This document shows, piece after piece, positions 44,624 through 53,036 of a stretch of DNA of 64,000 nt. The DNA lies in the NCBI RefSeq assembly GCF_003268475.1, contig NZ_MCIF01000002.1, forward strand, positions 4,448,303 through 4,512,302. The letters run 5' to 3'. The first letter of the stretch is position 1, and each line of letters opens with the position of its first letter. The notes under the pieces are model-generated. The model did not search any database, was not told the origin of the DNA, and was given only the letters and a program-made list of their open reading frames with translations. This DNA comes from Thermogemmatispora tikiterensis (GTDB lineage: Bacteria > Chloroflexota > Ktedonobacteria > Ktedonobacterales > Ktedonobacteraceae). A program made the position numbers and the translations under genes.

Positions 44624-45952
44624 ATGTTATATTTGAGTCATCTACTCGGGGCATCTGTAGAGGACGCGCAAGGTACGCGCGTTGGAAAACTCACCGATGT
44701 GCTGGTGGCTCCCGCGCAGGCGCGCGAAGAGCCAGGCGGTCCCACCTATGCCAGTGCTCTGCTGGTAGAAGGTCAGGATGGGCACCGCTGGCGTGTCACG
44801 CCGCTGGCGGTCCAGGTACGTGATCACACGCTGGTCCTGCGCATGGCCCTGCCCGAGCTACCGCCGCCGGCGGCGGTCGAGAACGAGATCAGCCTGGCGC
44901 ACGAGGTCCTTGACAAGCAGGCGGTTGATCTGGAGAGGCGGCGCCCGGTGCGCGTCAACGACGTCTGTTTAGAGCCGGACTGGCGCGTTGTGGGGATCGA
45001 TACCAGTACCTGGGGGTTGCTGCGGCGCCTGATGCCTGCCTGGCTGTTAGGAGCCAGGGGGCGCGAGGCGCCGGGCAGCCTCATCCCCTGGGAGCGGCTG
45101 GAGCTGCTGCGCGAGGGGGAGCCGACCCCAGAGGAGGGCCTGGAAGGGAAAGGAAGGGGAGGAGCAGGCAGGCCGGAGGGGCGGGCATATGAGGAGCTGA
45201 GGCGTCCGCCGAGCGGTCCCCTGGCCGAGCTGCGTCCCGCCGACATCGCCGATATCATTCACCAGCTCACGCCAGCCCAGGGGGCGCGCTTGCTGGAGGG
45301 CCTCGACGACGAAACCGCCGCTGACATTCTCCAGGAGGTAGACACTGAACGCCAGACCTATATCCTGGAGAAGCTCAGTGCCGCGCGGGCCGCCGCCATT
45401 CTGCGCGCGATGGAGCCGGACGAAGTCGCCGATCTCCTGGCTCGCCTGCCAGAAGAGCGGGCCCAGGAGCTATTGCGCCTGCTGACGCCCGAGGAATCGG
45501 AGGACGTCCGTGAGCTGCTAGAGTACGCCGAAAACTCCGCCGGCGGCCTGATGACCACCGACTACCTGGCCCTGAGCGGCAGCCGGAGCAGCGCCGAGGC
45601 TCTGGAGGCCCTGCGTCGTCATATCCTCGATCAGGGCGGCCACGCCGTTTACATCTACGTCGTTGATGACGAGGAGCGCGATGAGCCGCACCTGCTCGGC
45701 GTCGTCTCGATCTGGAATCTGCTGGTGGCCTCGCCGGAGCAGACTCTGCAAGAGCTGATGCATCGCGACCTGGTCACGGTGCGGCCCGAGGCTGACGCCC
45801 TCAACGTCGCCGAGACTATCGCCAAATACAATCTCTTGGCCGTCCCGGTAGTCAACGACGAAGGCGCTCTCCAGGGAATTGTCACCATTGACGATGCTAT
45901 CGACGTCCTGCTGCCGCCGGAGCGGCGCCGACGGCCACTGCGCCGCTACTAA
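44624..45952 (+). CDS. PRC-barrel + MgtE N-domain + CBS protein without membrane channel
   Basis: 442 residues. Two PRC-barrel-like modules open the protein (LLGASVEDAQGTRVGKLTDVLV and PVRVNDVCLEPDWRVVGID). They are followed by an MgtE intracellular N domain of helical repeats (LRPADIADIIHQLTPAQGARLLEGLDDETAADILQEVD) and a CBS pair (MTTDYLALSG..., LMHRDLVTVRPEADALNVAETIAKYNLLAVPVVND). MgtE proteins normally continue into a five-TM Mg channel; here the chain stops at basic RRRRPLRRY. This is a soluble Mg/nucleotide-sensing module lacking its channel, perhaps acting on a separate transporter. AAAGG SD overlaps the pyrG stop region, so it is translationally coupled to pyrG. Confidence 0.88.
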   Translation: MLYLSHLLGASVEDAQGTRVGKLTDVLVAPAQAREEPGGPTYASALLVEGQDGHRWRVTPLAVQVRDHTLVLRMALPELPPPAAVENEISLAHEVLDKQAVDLERRRPVRVNDVCLEPDWRVVGIDTSTWGLLRRLMPAWLLGARGREAPGSLIPWERLELLREGEPTPEEGLEGKGRGGAGRPEGRAYEELRRPPSGPLAELRPADIADIIHQLTPAQGARLLEGLDDETAADILQEVDTERQTYILEKLSAARAAAILRAMEPDEVADLLARLPEERAQELLRLLTPEESEDVRELLEYAENSAGGLMTTDYLALSGSRSSAEALEALRRHILDQGGHAVYIYVVDDEERDEPHLLGVVSIWNLLVASPEQTLQELMHRDLVTVRPEADALNVAETIAKYNLLAVPVVNDEGALQGIVTIDDAIDVLLPPERRRRPLRRY

Positions 45953-46194
45953 TTGAAGCTCGCTTGAGCCTGAGCCGCCTTGGTGAAGAAGGAGGAAGGA
46001 GTCCAGTTACAGTTACAGTACAGGAGGAACGAGAGGAGAGCCGGGGAGGGTAGCGGCAGATAAGCCAGCTCTCAGGATACTAGAACGGGAAAGAGGCCTC
46101 CACTGATTGGAAGGCAGAACGAAGGAGAAAGAGGAAGCCCGAGCGACCCTGGCAACGAGGGCAGATGGAGCGGGCGATCTGCTCTCCCCCTTGC

Positions 46195-46938
46195 CTAGTC
46201 GGGAAGAGAGCAGACCGCGCTTAAGGCTTCAAGCACATGAACAATGTCCTGGCAGACATCGACCATGACCCGAGGCAGCCATTCTTCGGGATGCGGGTCA
46301 TCGGCCACAATCTCCGCCTCGCCTTCTTCCTCCTCCTCGTAGTTGTAGCGATGACTCCAGTCTGGACTGAGTGTCTGACCCCCGCTGTACTGGTAAGGAG
46401 AACTCTCGTGCAGGCCACGCAGACCCTCTGGGTGCCAGATCGGGAGTTCCACGCGCTGCTGGAGCGTCAGTGACTCCGGGGCGAGGCGATGGTCCTGGAG
46501 AGTCAGCGTGACGCCGGGCCGGGTCTCGATCGTGCGGCTGCTGTGCTCACTGGCGCGCAGCCTGAGCATCTGGGTCAGAGAGAGGAGCGACTCTTCCGAG
46601 AAGGTGGTGCCTTTGAGGGAGAGCGAGTAGGAGAGGTCCAGCACCAGCGCAGGGATCTCGCGAGTGCGCAGGTGCGGACAATCGGCATGAGGCTCGTGGA
46701 AGAAATCGCAGACTCCCCTGGGCCCTTCGAGGGAAAGCGCGGTATCCAGACTACCCCAGCTAAAGGAGACGGTGCAGATGCTGGAGTTTTCGACCTGTTC
46801 GCAGCTTCCGATGTGACAGGTGCAGGCAAATTCACGTTCCATGGTGCGGGAGTTGATCCAGTATTCGGGATGTGCCGTAAGCCCGACCTCCGCAGCCGCC
46901 TTCAGGAAGAAACCGGTCACATCTTCAAAGGTTAGCAT
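46195..46938 (-). CDS. hypothetical protein, Cys/His-containing
   Basis: 247 residues from ATG 46938, with AAGGAG 6 nt upstream. Not recognised. The N-terminus reads MLTFEDVTGFFLKAAAEVGLTAHPEYWINSRTMEREF. A cluster of Cys/His (CTCHIGSCEQ, CDFFHEPHADCPHL) at ~residues 42-95 could bind a metal. The middle looks like beta-strands, and an acidic run (YEEEEEGEAEI) precedes a helical C-terminus. Its promoter lies right behind the prs stop codon. Confidence 0.75.
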   Translation of the reverse strand: MLTFEDVTGFFLKAAAEVGLTAHPEYWINSRTMEREFACTCHIGSCEQVENSSICTVSFSWGSLDTALSLEGPRGVCDFFHEPHADCPHLRTREIPALVLDLSYSLSLKGTTFSEESLLSLTQMLRLRASEHSSRTIETRPGVTLTLQDHRLAPESLTLQQRVELPIWHPEGLRGLHESSPYQYSGGQTLSPDWSHRYNYEEEEEGEAEIVADDPHPEEWLPRVMVDVCQDIVHVLEALSAVCSLPD

Positions 46939-47005
46939 GAAACGCTCCTTGCTGCCCCTGGTTGGGGCAAGTATGCCCGTGGCACCCATGATAAGATGCC
47001 TCTAT

Positions 47006-47035
47006 ATTATGAGCGTTCCCGATAGGATGTGTCAA
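47006..47035 (-). promoter_or_regulatory. promoter of the 46195-46938 gene
   Basis: Read on the minus strand: TTGACA (47030-47035), 18-bp spacer, CATAAT (47006-47011). It begins just after the prs stop codon, so the two genes are close but separately transcribable. Confidence 0.75.
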
Positions 47036-47037
47036 TA

Positions 47038-48057
47038 TTAGACAGGATAGCTCTCACGCCAGTCGCGGAAGAGGGCACTGATCGAACGTCCCTCGTGCAG
47101 ACGCTCGATTGTTTCCGCCAGCAGGGAGGCGACGGAGATCACCACGACCTTGCCGCCGAGGGTCTTGTTGCCCAGGGGGATAGTATCGGTAGTGACCACG
47201 CGCGTGATCTCTGGCATGCAGAGCCGCTCCTCCGCCGGCGGGGTCAGCACGGCATGGGTCGCCACCACGGTGATGTCCGGTTTGGCTCCGGCCTCCAGCA
47301 GGGCCTGGGTGCAGGTGACGATTGTCCCCCCAGTCGAGATGATGTCGTCCACAATGATGGGCCGCTTGTTGGCCACCTCGCCGACGATGGCGCGCACTTC
47401 AACGTCCTGGGCATGGTTTCCTCCGCGCCGCTTGTGCATCACGACCAGCGGAATATTAAGCATGTTGGCGTAGACGTCGGCCACCTTCACCCGCCCGGTG
47501 TCCGGCGTCACGACCACGGCATCGCTCAGGTCCATGTGCTGGCGCAGGTACTCGCCCAGCAGCGGAATGGCCGTGAGATGGTCCATGCCAATGTCAAAGA
47601 AGCCCTGGATGGCTGGCGAGTGCAGGTCAACAGATACAACGCGATCGGCCCCGGCGGTCGATAGCAGGTTGGCCACAAGCTTGGCGGTAATCGGCTCGCG
47701 CCCCGTGGTTTTCTTCTCCTGGCGGGCGTAGCCATAGTAGGGGATGATCGCCGTGACCCGCGCCGCCGAGGCGCGGCGGAAGGCATCAATCATCACGAGC
47801 AGTTCCATCAGGTGCTCGTTGACCGGGTGGCAGGTCGATTGCACGATATAGATGTCCCTGCCGCGGACGCTCTCCTGGATCTGCACATGACATTCGCCAT
47901 CGGCAAAGCGGTGCAGCTCCCGCCTCCCCAGGGGGCGCCCCAGACAGCTTGCCACCGCTTGCGCCAGTTCCGGGGTCGCTGAGCCGCTGTAGATGTCCAC
48001 ATCAATCGGCGGGCCGCTCCGATTCGGCCTTCTCGCTGCCGCTGCGCTCTCTGTCAT
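47038..48057 (-). CDS. prs: ribose-phosphate pyrophosphokinase (PRPP synthetase)
   Basis: 339 residues from ATG 48057 (AGAGGGGGG upstream; a longer frame is rejected). It makes PRPP from ribose 5-phosphate and ATP. Visible are RRELHRFADGECHVQIQESVRGRDIYIVQST, the ATP loop with YYGYARQEKKTTGREPITAKLVANLL, and the PRPP-binding loop IIVDDIISTGGTIV (~residues 230-243). PRPP feeds purine, pyrimidine, His and Trp synthesis, in keeping with pyrG nearby. Confidence 0.97.
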   Translation of the reverse strand: MTESAAAARRPNRSGPPIDVDIYSGSATPELAQAVASCLGRPLGRRELHRFADGECHVQIQESVRGRDIYIVQSTCHPVNEHLMELLVMIDAFRRASAARVTAIIPYYGYARQEKKTTGREPITAKLVANLLSTAGADRVVSVDLHSPAIQGFFDIGMDHLTAIPLLGEYLRQHMDLSDAVVVTPDTGRVKVADVYANMLNIPLVVMHKRRGGNHAQDVEVRAIVGEVANKRPIIVDDIISTGGTIVTCTQALLEAGAKPDITVVATHAVLTPPAEERLCMPEITRVVTTDTIPLGNKTLGGKVVVISVASLLAETIERLHEGRSISALFRDWRESYPV

Positions 48058-48079
48058 GAATGGTTTCCCCCCTCTTAGA

Positions 48080-48100
48080 AGCCACAGAACCACTGTGGCT
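48080..48100 (-). promoter_or_regulatory. 5'-UTR hairpin of prs
   Basis: An 8-bp perfect stem (AGCCACAG with CTGTGGCT, 5-nt loop) located 23-43 nt before the prs ATG. It lies inside the transcript if the -10 at 48128 is used. Confidence 0.45.
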
Positions 48101-48127
48101 GGCAATCCCCGCAGTGGTTACCCCTCT

Positions 48128-48136
48128 ATTGTAGCA
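48128..48136 (-). promoter_or_regulatory. extended -10 promoter of prs
   Basis: Minus-strand TGC-TACAAT (TACAAT at 48128-48133), about 70 bp upstream of the prs ATG. -35 is poor. Confidence 0.6.
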
Positions 48137-48238
48137 TGTCTCGATAGCTATCAGCCAGCCTTCTTTTTCCTCCCGAATTGCAGAGATCATGGACTATTCT
48201 TGCCAGACCAGCCAGCTGATGATCTTGCGATAAATGCC

Positions 48239-48267
48239 TTGACAACATGGCCATCTGTCTATTATCT
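48239..48267 (+). promoter_or_regulatory. sigma70-type promoter far upstream of the MFS gene
   Basis: TTGACA (48239-48244), 17-bp spacer, TTATCT (48262-48267); ATTATC at 16 bp is an alternative. The next start codon on this strand is at 48776, which leaves a ~500-nt leader. That leader contains a 9-bp perfect stem AGCAGGCTC/GAGCCTGCT (48399-48407 and 48426-48434). Confidence 0.6.
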
Positions 48268-48775
48268 TTTTGCATGATTGCTAGTATCGATCAATAAGAA
48301 TAGGTCAATGCCTGAGTATTGCAACTGGTAGATAGCTAAAAGGCTCTGCCAGATCTACGTGATTGTCGCTTTGCGGCTGTTGTTCTGCTAAGAAAAGAAG
48401 CAGGCTCCAGGGAAAGTGCTGCCATGAGCCTGCTCCTGAGACGGCCCGTTTGGCAAAGACCAGATGCCGGCTGGTCGAGCTGCAAAGCCGGGCGGAACGC
48501 CGAAGAATGAGCATGAGCCAGCCGGCCTGACTGGGGGAGGCCATTGTCTGCGGCTGCCTGTCTGGCTGGGGTGCCACCTTCCCAGGCTCTCGCTTTCATC
48601 TCAGACCCGGCTTTTGGGCCAGGGTAGGCCGTCTATGCGCCTGCTGGCTTGTTTGGCCGGAGGCTGCACGGCAACAGTGGCCTGGGGCGTTGACCATGCT
48701 CTGGTTCCGCTTCGCTTGTCCTGGATGCACTGGATGCACTTGGCAGTTTACTGCGACAGAGAAAGGAAGTTCTGC
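48268..48775 (+). other. long untranslated leader or unannotated transcript
   Basis: No credible gene between the promoter at 48239 and the MFS start. Frames here lack ribosome binding sites and have odd composition. The structure at 48399-48434 may be part of an attenuator or small RNA. Confidence 0.4.
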
Positions 48776-50140
48776 ATGTCGTTGGATTCGCAGCAACCTA
48801 CTACCCCCCAGACAGCGGCGCAATCGGCGGGAGAGGCTCCTCCCGTGGGCCTGCTGCGCAATCGTAATTTTCTCTTTTTGACCGGTGGCCAGATCATCTC
48901 CTATCTGGGAGATTTCATTTACAGTACAACCTTGCAGATCTGGGCCTATTCCCTGGTGCCCAATGCTGCCTCGGTAAGTGGCATCTGGGCAGCGCAATAT
49001 CTCCCCTATGTGCTGGTGGGGCCGCTTGCCGGCGTCTTTGTCGATCGCTGGAATCGCCGTCAGATCATGATCGTCTCCGACCTGCTGCGCTGCTTTATTG
49101 CCCTGTGGCCTCTGTTGGTGCCGCCGGCGTTGCGCTTGCCGGCCATCTATCTGGCGGTCTTCCTGATTGGCAGCCTGGGCCGCTTCTTCTCGCCGGCCCG
49201 CTCGGGAGTCATGCAAGTCATTCTTGCCGAGCAGGACCAGCCGCGAGCGGCCTCGATCCTGCAGTCCAGCTTTGCCTTCGCCGTCGTTGCTGGTCCAAGT
49301 CTGGGAGCGGGTCTCTACTTTCTGGTGGGCCCCTACCTTGGGACCATTCTCAATGCCCTTTCCTTTCTGGTCTCGGCCCTCTGTATCCTGGCCATGCGTG
49401 TCTCGGCTCAGGCCCTGCAGCCGGGTGCGCAGCGTCGGGCCGAGGTGGCAGCTGGTGAGGGGCGGACTGGGGCCGTGCGCGCGGTGCTGACCGAGCTAGT
49501 AGACGGCTTCCGCTTTGTCCTCGGCTCACGGGTCCTTGGCGTGGTCATGCTCCTGCTGGTGATCAACTGGTTTGGGGTGGGCGCTCTCAATGCCCTGGAC
49601 ATCGTCTTCATCAGCCAGCGTCTCCATGTCAGTCCTGAACTCTATGGGCCGATGGCCACTGGTAGCGGCGTTGGTCTCCTCATTGGCTCCCTTATCGCGG
49701 GGGTCTTGAGCAAGAAGCTCTCGCCGCGCTCCTTACTGACTGGGAGCGTCTTTCTGACGGGCCTGGGCATTGTCGTCTTCGGCTTTCAGGTCTGGTTCCC
49801 CCTGGCCTTGTTCTTCTACTGCCTCACGGGCCTGCTCCAGGGCGGCATCGAAGTCGGCTATATGGCGCTGGTCCTCATCAGCTCGCCGCGCACGCTCATC
49901 GGGCGGGTGGAGGCCGTCATTCAGACCAGCATGTTTATTGCCAGCGTGCTCTCGATCGCCCTCGGGGGCTATCTTGCTCAATTCATTCCGGTGTATATTC
50001 TGTTTATTGTGGGAGGCTGGCTGACGGTGTTGGCCGGTCTCGTCGGCTGGTTCGGCTTGCCAGCCAGAATCGAGCCTGTCGCTGTGCCTTCGAGACCTGA
50101 GCCTGAGCCAGGTTCAGAGCAGCAGCCGGCGCAGGCCTAA
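48776..50140 (+). CDS. MFS transporter (macrolide-efflux/enterobactin-exporter-like)
   Basis: 454 residues from ATG 48776 (AAAGGAAG upstream). After a ~30-residue polar N-terminus come about twelve TM segments. The first reads FLFLTGGQIISYLGDFIYSTTLQIW, and motif A-like GVFVDRWNRRQIMI is in loop 2-3. This sequence style matches the MFS_3 (MefA/EntS) group that exports macrolides or siderophores. Substrate is unknown. It is followed after 25 bp by an aminopeptidase gene, so the two are probably one operon. Confidence 0.9.
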   Translation: MSLDSQQPTTPQTAAQSAGEAPPVGLLRNRNFLFLTGGQIISYLGDFIYSTTLQIWAYSLVPNAASVSGIWAAQYLPYVLVGPLAGVFVDRWNRRQIMIVSDLLRCFIALWPLLVPPALRLPAIYLAVFLIGSLGRFFSPARSGVMQVILAEQDQPRAASILQSSFAFAVVAGPSLGAGLYFLVGPYLGTILNALSFLVSALCILAMRVSAQALQPGAQRRAEVAAGEGRTGAVRAVLTELVDGFRFVLGSRVLGVVMLLLVINWFGVGALNALDIVFISQRLHVSPELYGPMATGSGVGLLIGSLIAGVLSKKLSPRSLLTGSVFLTGLGIVVFGFQVWFPLALFFYCLTGLLQGGIEVGYMALVLISSPRTLIGRVEAVIQTSMFIASVLSIALGGYLAQFIPVYILFIVGGWLTVLAGLVGWFGLPARIEPVAVPSRPEPEPGSEQQPAQA

Positions 50141-50165
50141 TGTTGAGGGAGGCAGAGACAAGACT

Positions 50166-51293
50166 ATGTCCGACCCGCGTGTGCAGCGCATGGCGCGCGT
50201 TCTCGTCTACCATTCCCTGGAATTGCGCCGGGGAGATCGTCTGGCGATTCTCGCCACTCCCCTGGCGGCGCCCCTCATTCGCGAAGTTGTGCGGGAAGCG
50301 GTGCGCGCCGGCGCCCACGTTTCCCCTCTCTTGCAGCTGCCAGGCCTCGCTGAAATCATCTTCAAAGAGGCCAGCGAAGAGCAGCTGACCTTTGTATCGC
50401 CGTTGCAGCGTTTGATCTGGGAGGAGTATGAAGCCCTCCTCAATATCGAGTCAGAGGAAAACACCTCGGAGCTGAGCGGCGTCGATCCGGCTCGTCTGGC
50501 GCTTGCACAGCAAGCTGCCAGTGTGATGCGTGAGATCGCCATCAAGCGTACCCAACCTGGTCGGCGGCATGATCCGCAGTCGCTGCGTTGGACAGCGACC
50601 ATGTTCCCGACGCCCGCCTATGCTCAGAACACGGGCATGTCCCTGAGCGATTTCGAGGACTTCCTCTACAGTGCCTGCTTTCTGGATGATGAGGACCCGG
50701 TGGCACGCTGGGGGGAGCTGCACCAGCAGCAAGAGCGCCTGGTGGAGTGGCTCAGCGCGCGTGAGGAAGCTAACGTTGAGCTGCGTGGACCGGACGTCGA
50801 GCTGACCCTCTCCTACAAGGGACGACGCTTCATCAGCGACGATGGCCGCTACAATCTCCCCGGCGGGGAGATCTTCACCAGTCCGCTAGAGACCTCGGCC
50901 AACGGTTGGATTCGCTTTCGTTTTCCCTGCAGCAGTCAGGGGGTGTCGGTTGAGGATGTGCGCCTCCGCCTGGAAGACGGTGTCGTGGTAGAGGCCCAGG
51001 CGGCCCAGGGTCAACCGTATCTGGAGCGCATGCTGGCCATCGATGAGGGGGCGCGCCGGCTGGGAGAATTCGCTCTTGGCAATAACTACCGTATTCAGCG
51101 CATTACCAAGCATCCGCTTTTTGATGAGAAGTTTGGGGGTACCATCCACCTGGCCCTGGGGGCCTCCTATCCCGAGACGGGTGGCGGCAATCAGTCGGCT
51201 ATCCACTGGGACCTGGTATGTGATATGCGCCAGGAGAGTGAGATTCGTGTCGATGGCCTGCTCTTCTACAAGGATGGCCACTTTGTGGTCTAA
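50166..51293 (+). CDS. aminopeptidase, peptidase family M29
   Basis: 375 residues, typical length. M29 enzymes (aminopeptidases T, S and PepS) are dimeric metallo-aminopeptidases, best known from thermophiles. Metal-site regions are visible: NLPGGEIFTSPLETSANG (Glu), RRLGEFALGNN (Glu), and the C-terminal block KFGGTIHLALGASYPETGG with SAIHWDLVCDMR (His, His, Asp). The N-terminal domain starts MARVLVYHSLELRRGDRLAI. It is second in an operon with the upstream transporter, which hints at peptide handling. Confidence 0.95.
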   Translation: MSDPRVQRMARVLVYHSLELRRGDRLAILATPLAAPLIREVVREAVRAGAHVSPLLQLPGLAEIIFKEASEEQLTFVSPLQRLIWEEYEALLNIESEENTSELSGVDPARLALAQQAASVMREIAIKRTQPGRRHDPQSLRWTATMFPTPAYAQNTGMSLSDFEDFLYSACFLDDEDPVARWGELHQQQERLVEWLSAREEANVELRGPDVELTLSYKGRRFISDDGRYNLPGGEIFTSPLETSANGWIRFRFPCSSQGVSVEDVRLRLEDGVVVEAQAAQGQPYLERMLAIDEGARRLGEFALGNNYRIQRITKHPLFDEKFGGTIHLALGASYPETGGGNQSAIHWDLVCDMRQESEIRVDGLLFYKDGHFVV

Positions 51294-51365
51294 TTGGCAC
51301 GGCTGCTAGCCGGCTCAGCCAGTTCCCAGCCTGGTCTGCTGACGCTGCGGCGAAGAGCTGGCCGG

Positions 51366-51463
51366 GCGAACAAAACAGGCAGGGTGGCAATCGACGCCGG
51401 CACTCGCGTGCGAGCCTGCAGCGCGAGGCGGCGGAGCCACCCTGCTGTCTTCTTCCTGTTCGC
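51366..51463. terminator. large nested hairpin between convergent M29 and greA genes
   Basis: GCGAACA (51366-51372) pairs with TGTTCGC (51457-51463) and CAGGGTGGC (51380-51388) with GCCACCCTG (51436-51444). Inside is a small CTCGC-GT-GCGAG element. Lying between convergent genes, it is a likely two-way 3'-end structure. Confidence 0.6.
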
Positions 51464-51518
51464 TAGAAGGGCGTCAGCCTGTGCTGCTGCAGCGGCCAGG
51501 CTGCTGATGCCCTCTTGC

Positions 51519-52040
51519 TCAGAGCATTGGGCGCACCGATAGGATCTTGTAAGTTGTCACGCCACCCGGCGTCGAAACACTCACGACGTCGCCCGCCTTA
51601 TGGCCGAGCAGAGCCTTGCCGACCGGAGACTGGTCGGAGATCAAACCGGACTTGGGATCGGCTTCGTAGGTCTCTACGATCTTGAATGTGCGTGTTGCGC
51701 CGCTCTCTGTCTCAACCTCTACCTGCATCCCGATACGCACGACCGGAGGACCCTCGAGATCGCTGTGCATATCGGCGGTCATGATCTCGGAAGAGGCCAG
51801 CAACTTCTCCAGCTCCAGAATCTCGCCTTCTACCGCAGCCTGCTGGCGCTTGGCCTCCTCGTAGGCGCCGCTTTCGCTGATGTCGCCGGCTTCCTTGGCA
51901 TCGTGAATAAAGTCAGCGACCTCCTGGCGCTTGACCGTGCGCAGGTATTCCAGGCGCTCTTTCTTCTTGCGATATCCTTCAGGGGTTAGAAAGTAGACCT
52001 TGCGCTCGGGTGTTACATCGCTCTGTCCACCAATACTCAT
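51519..52040 (-). CDS. greA: transcription elongation factor GreA
   Basis: 173 residues, slightly longer than the usual ~158 because of a leading MSIGGQSDVTPERKV. The N-terminal antiparallel coiled coil contains the tip sequence GDISESGAYEEAKRQQA, whose acidic residues enter the RNA polymerase secondary channel to trigger transcript cleavage. The C-terminal FKBP-like domain ends with SPVGKALLGHKAGDVVSVSTPGG. GreA rescues backtracked RNA polymerase. A near-consensus promoter lies ~650 bp upstream. Confidence 0.96.
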   Translation of the reverse strand: MSIGGQSDVTPERKVYFLTPEGYRKKKERLEYLRTVKRQEVADFIHDAKEAGDISESGAYEEAKRQQAAVEGEILELEKLLASSEIMTADMHSDLEGPPVVRIGMQVEVETESGATRTFKIVETYEADPKSGLISDQSPVGKALLGHKAGDVVSVSTPGGVTTYKILSVRPML

Positions 52041-52697
52041 ATGTAGACTCCTACTCCTCTCTGGTCTTAAGGCTCGTGATCGAAGCGTGATTCGTTCGCG
52101 GTTGCCTCTCCCAGATCTTCGCGATCGCTAGCTCTAGCTTGTCATCGGTCCGGTCCGTTTGAACGCTGCTCTGGCTGGCCCTCACAGTCAGGCTGAGGAC
52201 CACCGCTGCGACTTGACGGGTGCCTCGCCTGCTCTGGGCGCGACTGGGCGGCCTTTCGGTCCCTTTGATGGAATGGCATCCTGGCGGCTCACCCCTCACT
52301 GGGGCCGGTTGCTCGGCGCAACGCAGCGCTTGGGCCGGGAGGCCCGGGGTGTCCCGGATGCCTGCTTTTCTTGTCCCTTGTCTGGCCCTGGCCATTGCCA
52401 GGCGCCACGGCGTGGATGGCTGCCAGGGGCTGGGAGTGTCAGAAGGCGAATCCATAGCCCCTCCCACCAGGCAGCCCCGGTGGGTTGCTAAAACCGGGGA
52501 AGAGAACAGGCATGCTTCTGTTGCAAGTGATCGCTGGGCCACGCTCTGCTTGGGCGCGACTCGGCGATCATGATCCGCTGCGCATGCATCCGTGCAGAGT
52601 TTGGGGCAATACTGCCACGTGGTTATCCGTCAGGGTTCCCTCAAGAGCTGCTCAGCGCGCAGCAGGCGCTACGCCAGGTGCGCAACACATGACAGAG
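52041..52697 (-). other. 650-nt transcribed region with no convincing gene, upstream of greA
   Basis: Lies between a near-consensus minus-strand promoter and greA. It has several foldable elements, e.g. CCCCGG/CCGGGG and CCCACC/GGTGGG around 52460-52500, and GGCGTAGCGCC near 52665. A 163-codon frame on the minus strand (52051-52542) has no family resemblance and unusual composition. I interpret the stretch as a long 5' leader or a non-coding RNA. No RNase P, tmRNA, SRP or known riboswitch signature was recognised. Confidence 0.4.
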
Positions 52698-52726
52698 ATT
52701 ATACGGTCTCAAAAACCGGACGTCAA
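52698..52726 (-). promoter_or_regulatory. near-consensus sigma70-type promoter upstream of greA
   Basis: Read on the minus strand: TTGACG (52721-52726), 17-bp spacer, perfect TATAAT (52698-52703). This is among the strongest promoter matches in the window. The nearest start codon of a real gene is greA at 52040. The adjoining 52727-53036 stretch shows no gene. Confidence 0.75.
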
Positions 52727-53036
52727 GTCAAATCAGCTAGCCATTTTTGCTATGGTGTTGGGCTGACCAGGCTCAGACCTGTTCGCCCTGGTGCGCTCCA
52801 ACGCAATGCAGCGCAACGCAACGGCGCACCAGGCCAGCACACCACTCATGATGTGACCGCCGTCCGGCTTCTCGCCTGGCTTCCTTCCCTCGCTGCTGTT
52901 GCCTCCCTTCTTAAGGTTAAAACGACGAACAGGGCTGATTCTGTTCCGCCCACCCGTGGCGGGGCGAAGGCCCTTCCTGTCAGAGCGACGGGCGGCCTAC
53001 CAGTCTGCGCTTCCTTCGCCCCGTGGCCTGGGCTGC

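Noticed and set aside
52051..52542. 163-codon minus-strand frame upstream of greA
   Set aside because: Composition and lack of RBS or recognisable domains fit a leader or non-coding RNA better than a protein. Kept only as a region note.
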